Shown here one piece after another: positions 12,810 through 13,233 of a stretch of DNA of 13,233 nucleotides. The translations under genes were made by a program, and so were the position numbers. Positions within the stretch are counted from its first letter, which is position 1. The number at the start of each line of letters is the position of its first letter. This DNA is from Streptomyces lilacinus (GTDB lineage Bacteria; Actinomycetota; Actinomycetes; Streptomycetales; Streptomycetaceae): assembly GCA_000715685.1 (NCBI GenBank), contig KL569393.1:4739-17971 (forward strand), given 5' to 3'. The notes beneath the pieces were generated by a model, which saw only the letters and a list, made by a program, of their open reading frames with translations, made no database searches and was not told the DNA's origin.

Positions 12810-13233
12810 ATGGGAGATGCAGAGGTGGTCAAGGATATCTCGGTGGTGCCGGAGGTCCATTTCCTGGAGCAGGTGCTGGAGCGGATTTCACAGGGCGAGC
12901 TGCGGGTGCCGAAGTTCCAGCGTCCTTTCCTGTGGCGCCCCGAGCAGATGCTGCAGCTCTTTGACAGTTTGGAGCGCGGCTATCCGATGGGAAGCTTGCT
13001 CATCTGGGAGACCACCATGCCGCTCGAAAGCCTCGACACCATCGGTGGGCACAGAATTCCGCCGGCACCAGAAGGGGCGAAGGTCGCCTACGTGCTGGAC
13101 GGTCATCAGCGGCTCTCGACGCTCTTCGGTGTCCTCCACCGCTCAGCCGACGCTCCGCGGTCCACGCGGCAGGAGGACTGGATGTGGTGGGTCTACCGGC
13201 CGCTCGTCCGGTCGGAAAACGACGGCTTGCGCT
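12810..13233 (+). CDS. DUF262 (GmrSD/SspE N-terminal type) protein, C-terminus beyond right edge
   Basis: The frame starts at an ATG 2 nt after the preceding stop and stays open for 141 codons to the window edge. It contains the two DUF262 hallmarks: VPKFQRPFLWRPEQM followed by LFDSLERGYPMGSLLIWET (about residues 33-70), and YVLDGHQRLSTLFGVL (94-109), where D97, Q100 and R101 belong to the nucleotide-binding DGQQR motif, here DGHQR. DUF262 is a ParB/sulfiredoxin-like NTPase module found in the type IV restriction protein GmrSD and in SspE, usually joined to a DUF1524 HNH nuclease domain. Whether such a domain follows cannot be seen. Tight spacing makes it the third gene of the ATPase-TOPRIM operon. 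The Shine-Dalgarno is weak (CGGGGC), which suggests coupled translation. Confidence 0.85.
   Translation, partial: MGDAEVVKDISVVPEVHFLEQVLERISQGELRVPKFQRPFLWRPEQMLQLFDSLERGYPMGSLLIWETTMPLESLDTIGGHRIPPAPEGAKVAYVLDGHQRLSTLFGVLHRSADAPRSTRQEDWMWWVYRPLVRSENDGLR

Larger units (their letters stand above)
10021..13233. mobile_element. Left part of a probable genomic island inserted in the DUF255 gene
   Basis: Left of 10,020 the gene order follows the conserved actinobacterial metB-greA-mca-DUF255 block; right of it nothing belongs to that block. The new DNA has noticeably more A and T at third codon positions, holds a 500-bp stretch without a recognisable gene, and carries defence-type genes. The element runs off the right edge, so integrase, far end and the remaining DUF255 fragment are not seen. 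A misjoined contig is the alternative. Confidence 0.55.

Overview
The window is very G+C-rich actinobacterial chromosome, most likely Streptomyces or a close relative. The coding regions use almost only G or C at third codon positions. A mycothiol S-conjugate amidase (Mca) points to a mycothiol-making actinomycete. From memory, the block metB ... greA / DUF4307 / mca / small membrane protein / DUF255 protein has the same order as Mycobacterium tuberculosis Rv1079 (metB), Rv1080c (greA), Rv1081c, Rv1082 (mca), Rv1083 and Rv1084. Positions 1 to about 10,020 are therefore an old, conserved core neighbourhood.

Layout. 1-683 (-): start of an M48-type zinc metallopeptidase that runs off the left edge. 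818-1809 (-): a membrane-anchored actinobacterial protein of unknown function with a broken frame near 1604. 1964-3109 (+): cystathionine gamma-synthase, followed by a strong terminator and a 15-bp tandem repeat. 3264-3767 (-): MarR-family regulator. 3982-5164 (+): threonine dehydratase, broken by 15 bp identical to the Nextera/Tn5 mosaic end. 5287-7181 (+): two-gene DrrAB-like ABC exporter. A bidirectional terminator follows, then greA (7266-7763, -), a DUF4307 membrane protein (8069-8479, -), mca (8585-9472, +) and a 79-residue membrane protein (9477-9716, +).

At 9860 a DUF255/YyaL thioredoxin-fold gene begins but stops making sense after 53 residues, exactly at the conserved CHWC motif (junction near 10,020). 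The DNA to its right has less extreme base and codon composition and does not belong to the core block. After about 500 bp with no convincing gene it carries a compact three-gene operon: an ABC/OLD-like ATPase (10530-11792, DUF3696/COG4938-like), a TOPRIM-like protein (11782-12807, 11-bp overlap) and a DUF262 (GmrSD/SspE-like N-terminal) protein that starts 2 nt later and runs off the right edge. I read this as the left end of a genomic island carrying a candidate anti-phage or anti-plasmid system, in which an ATPase sensor, a TOPRIM nuclease and a DUF262 protein act together. That function is inference.

Two caveats concern sequence quality. The adapter remnant at 4969-4983 is almost certainly an assembly artefact, and the frameshift at 1604-1610 may be a second one. 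Both broken genes are probably intact in the living organism. Because the assembly has such faults, the island junction at 10,020 should be confirmed before it is interpreted biologically.
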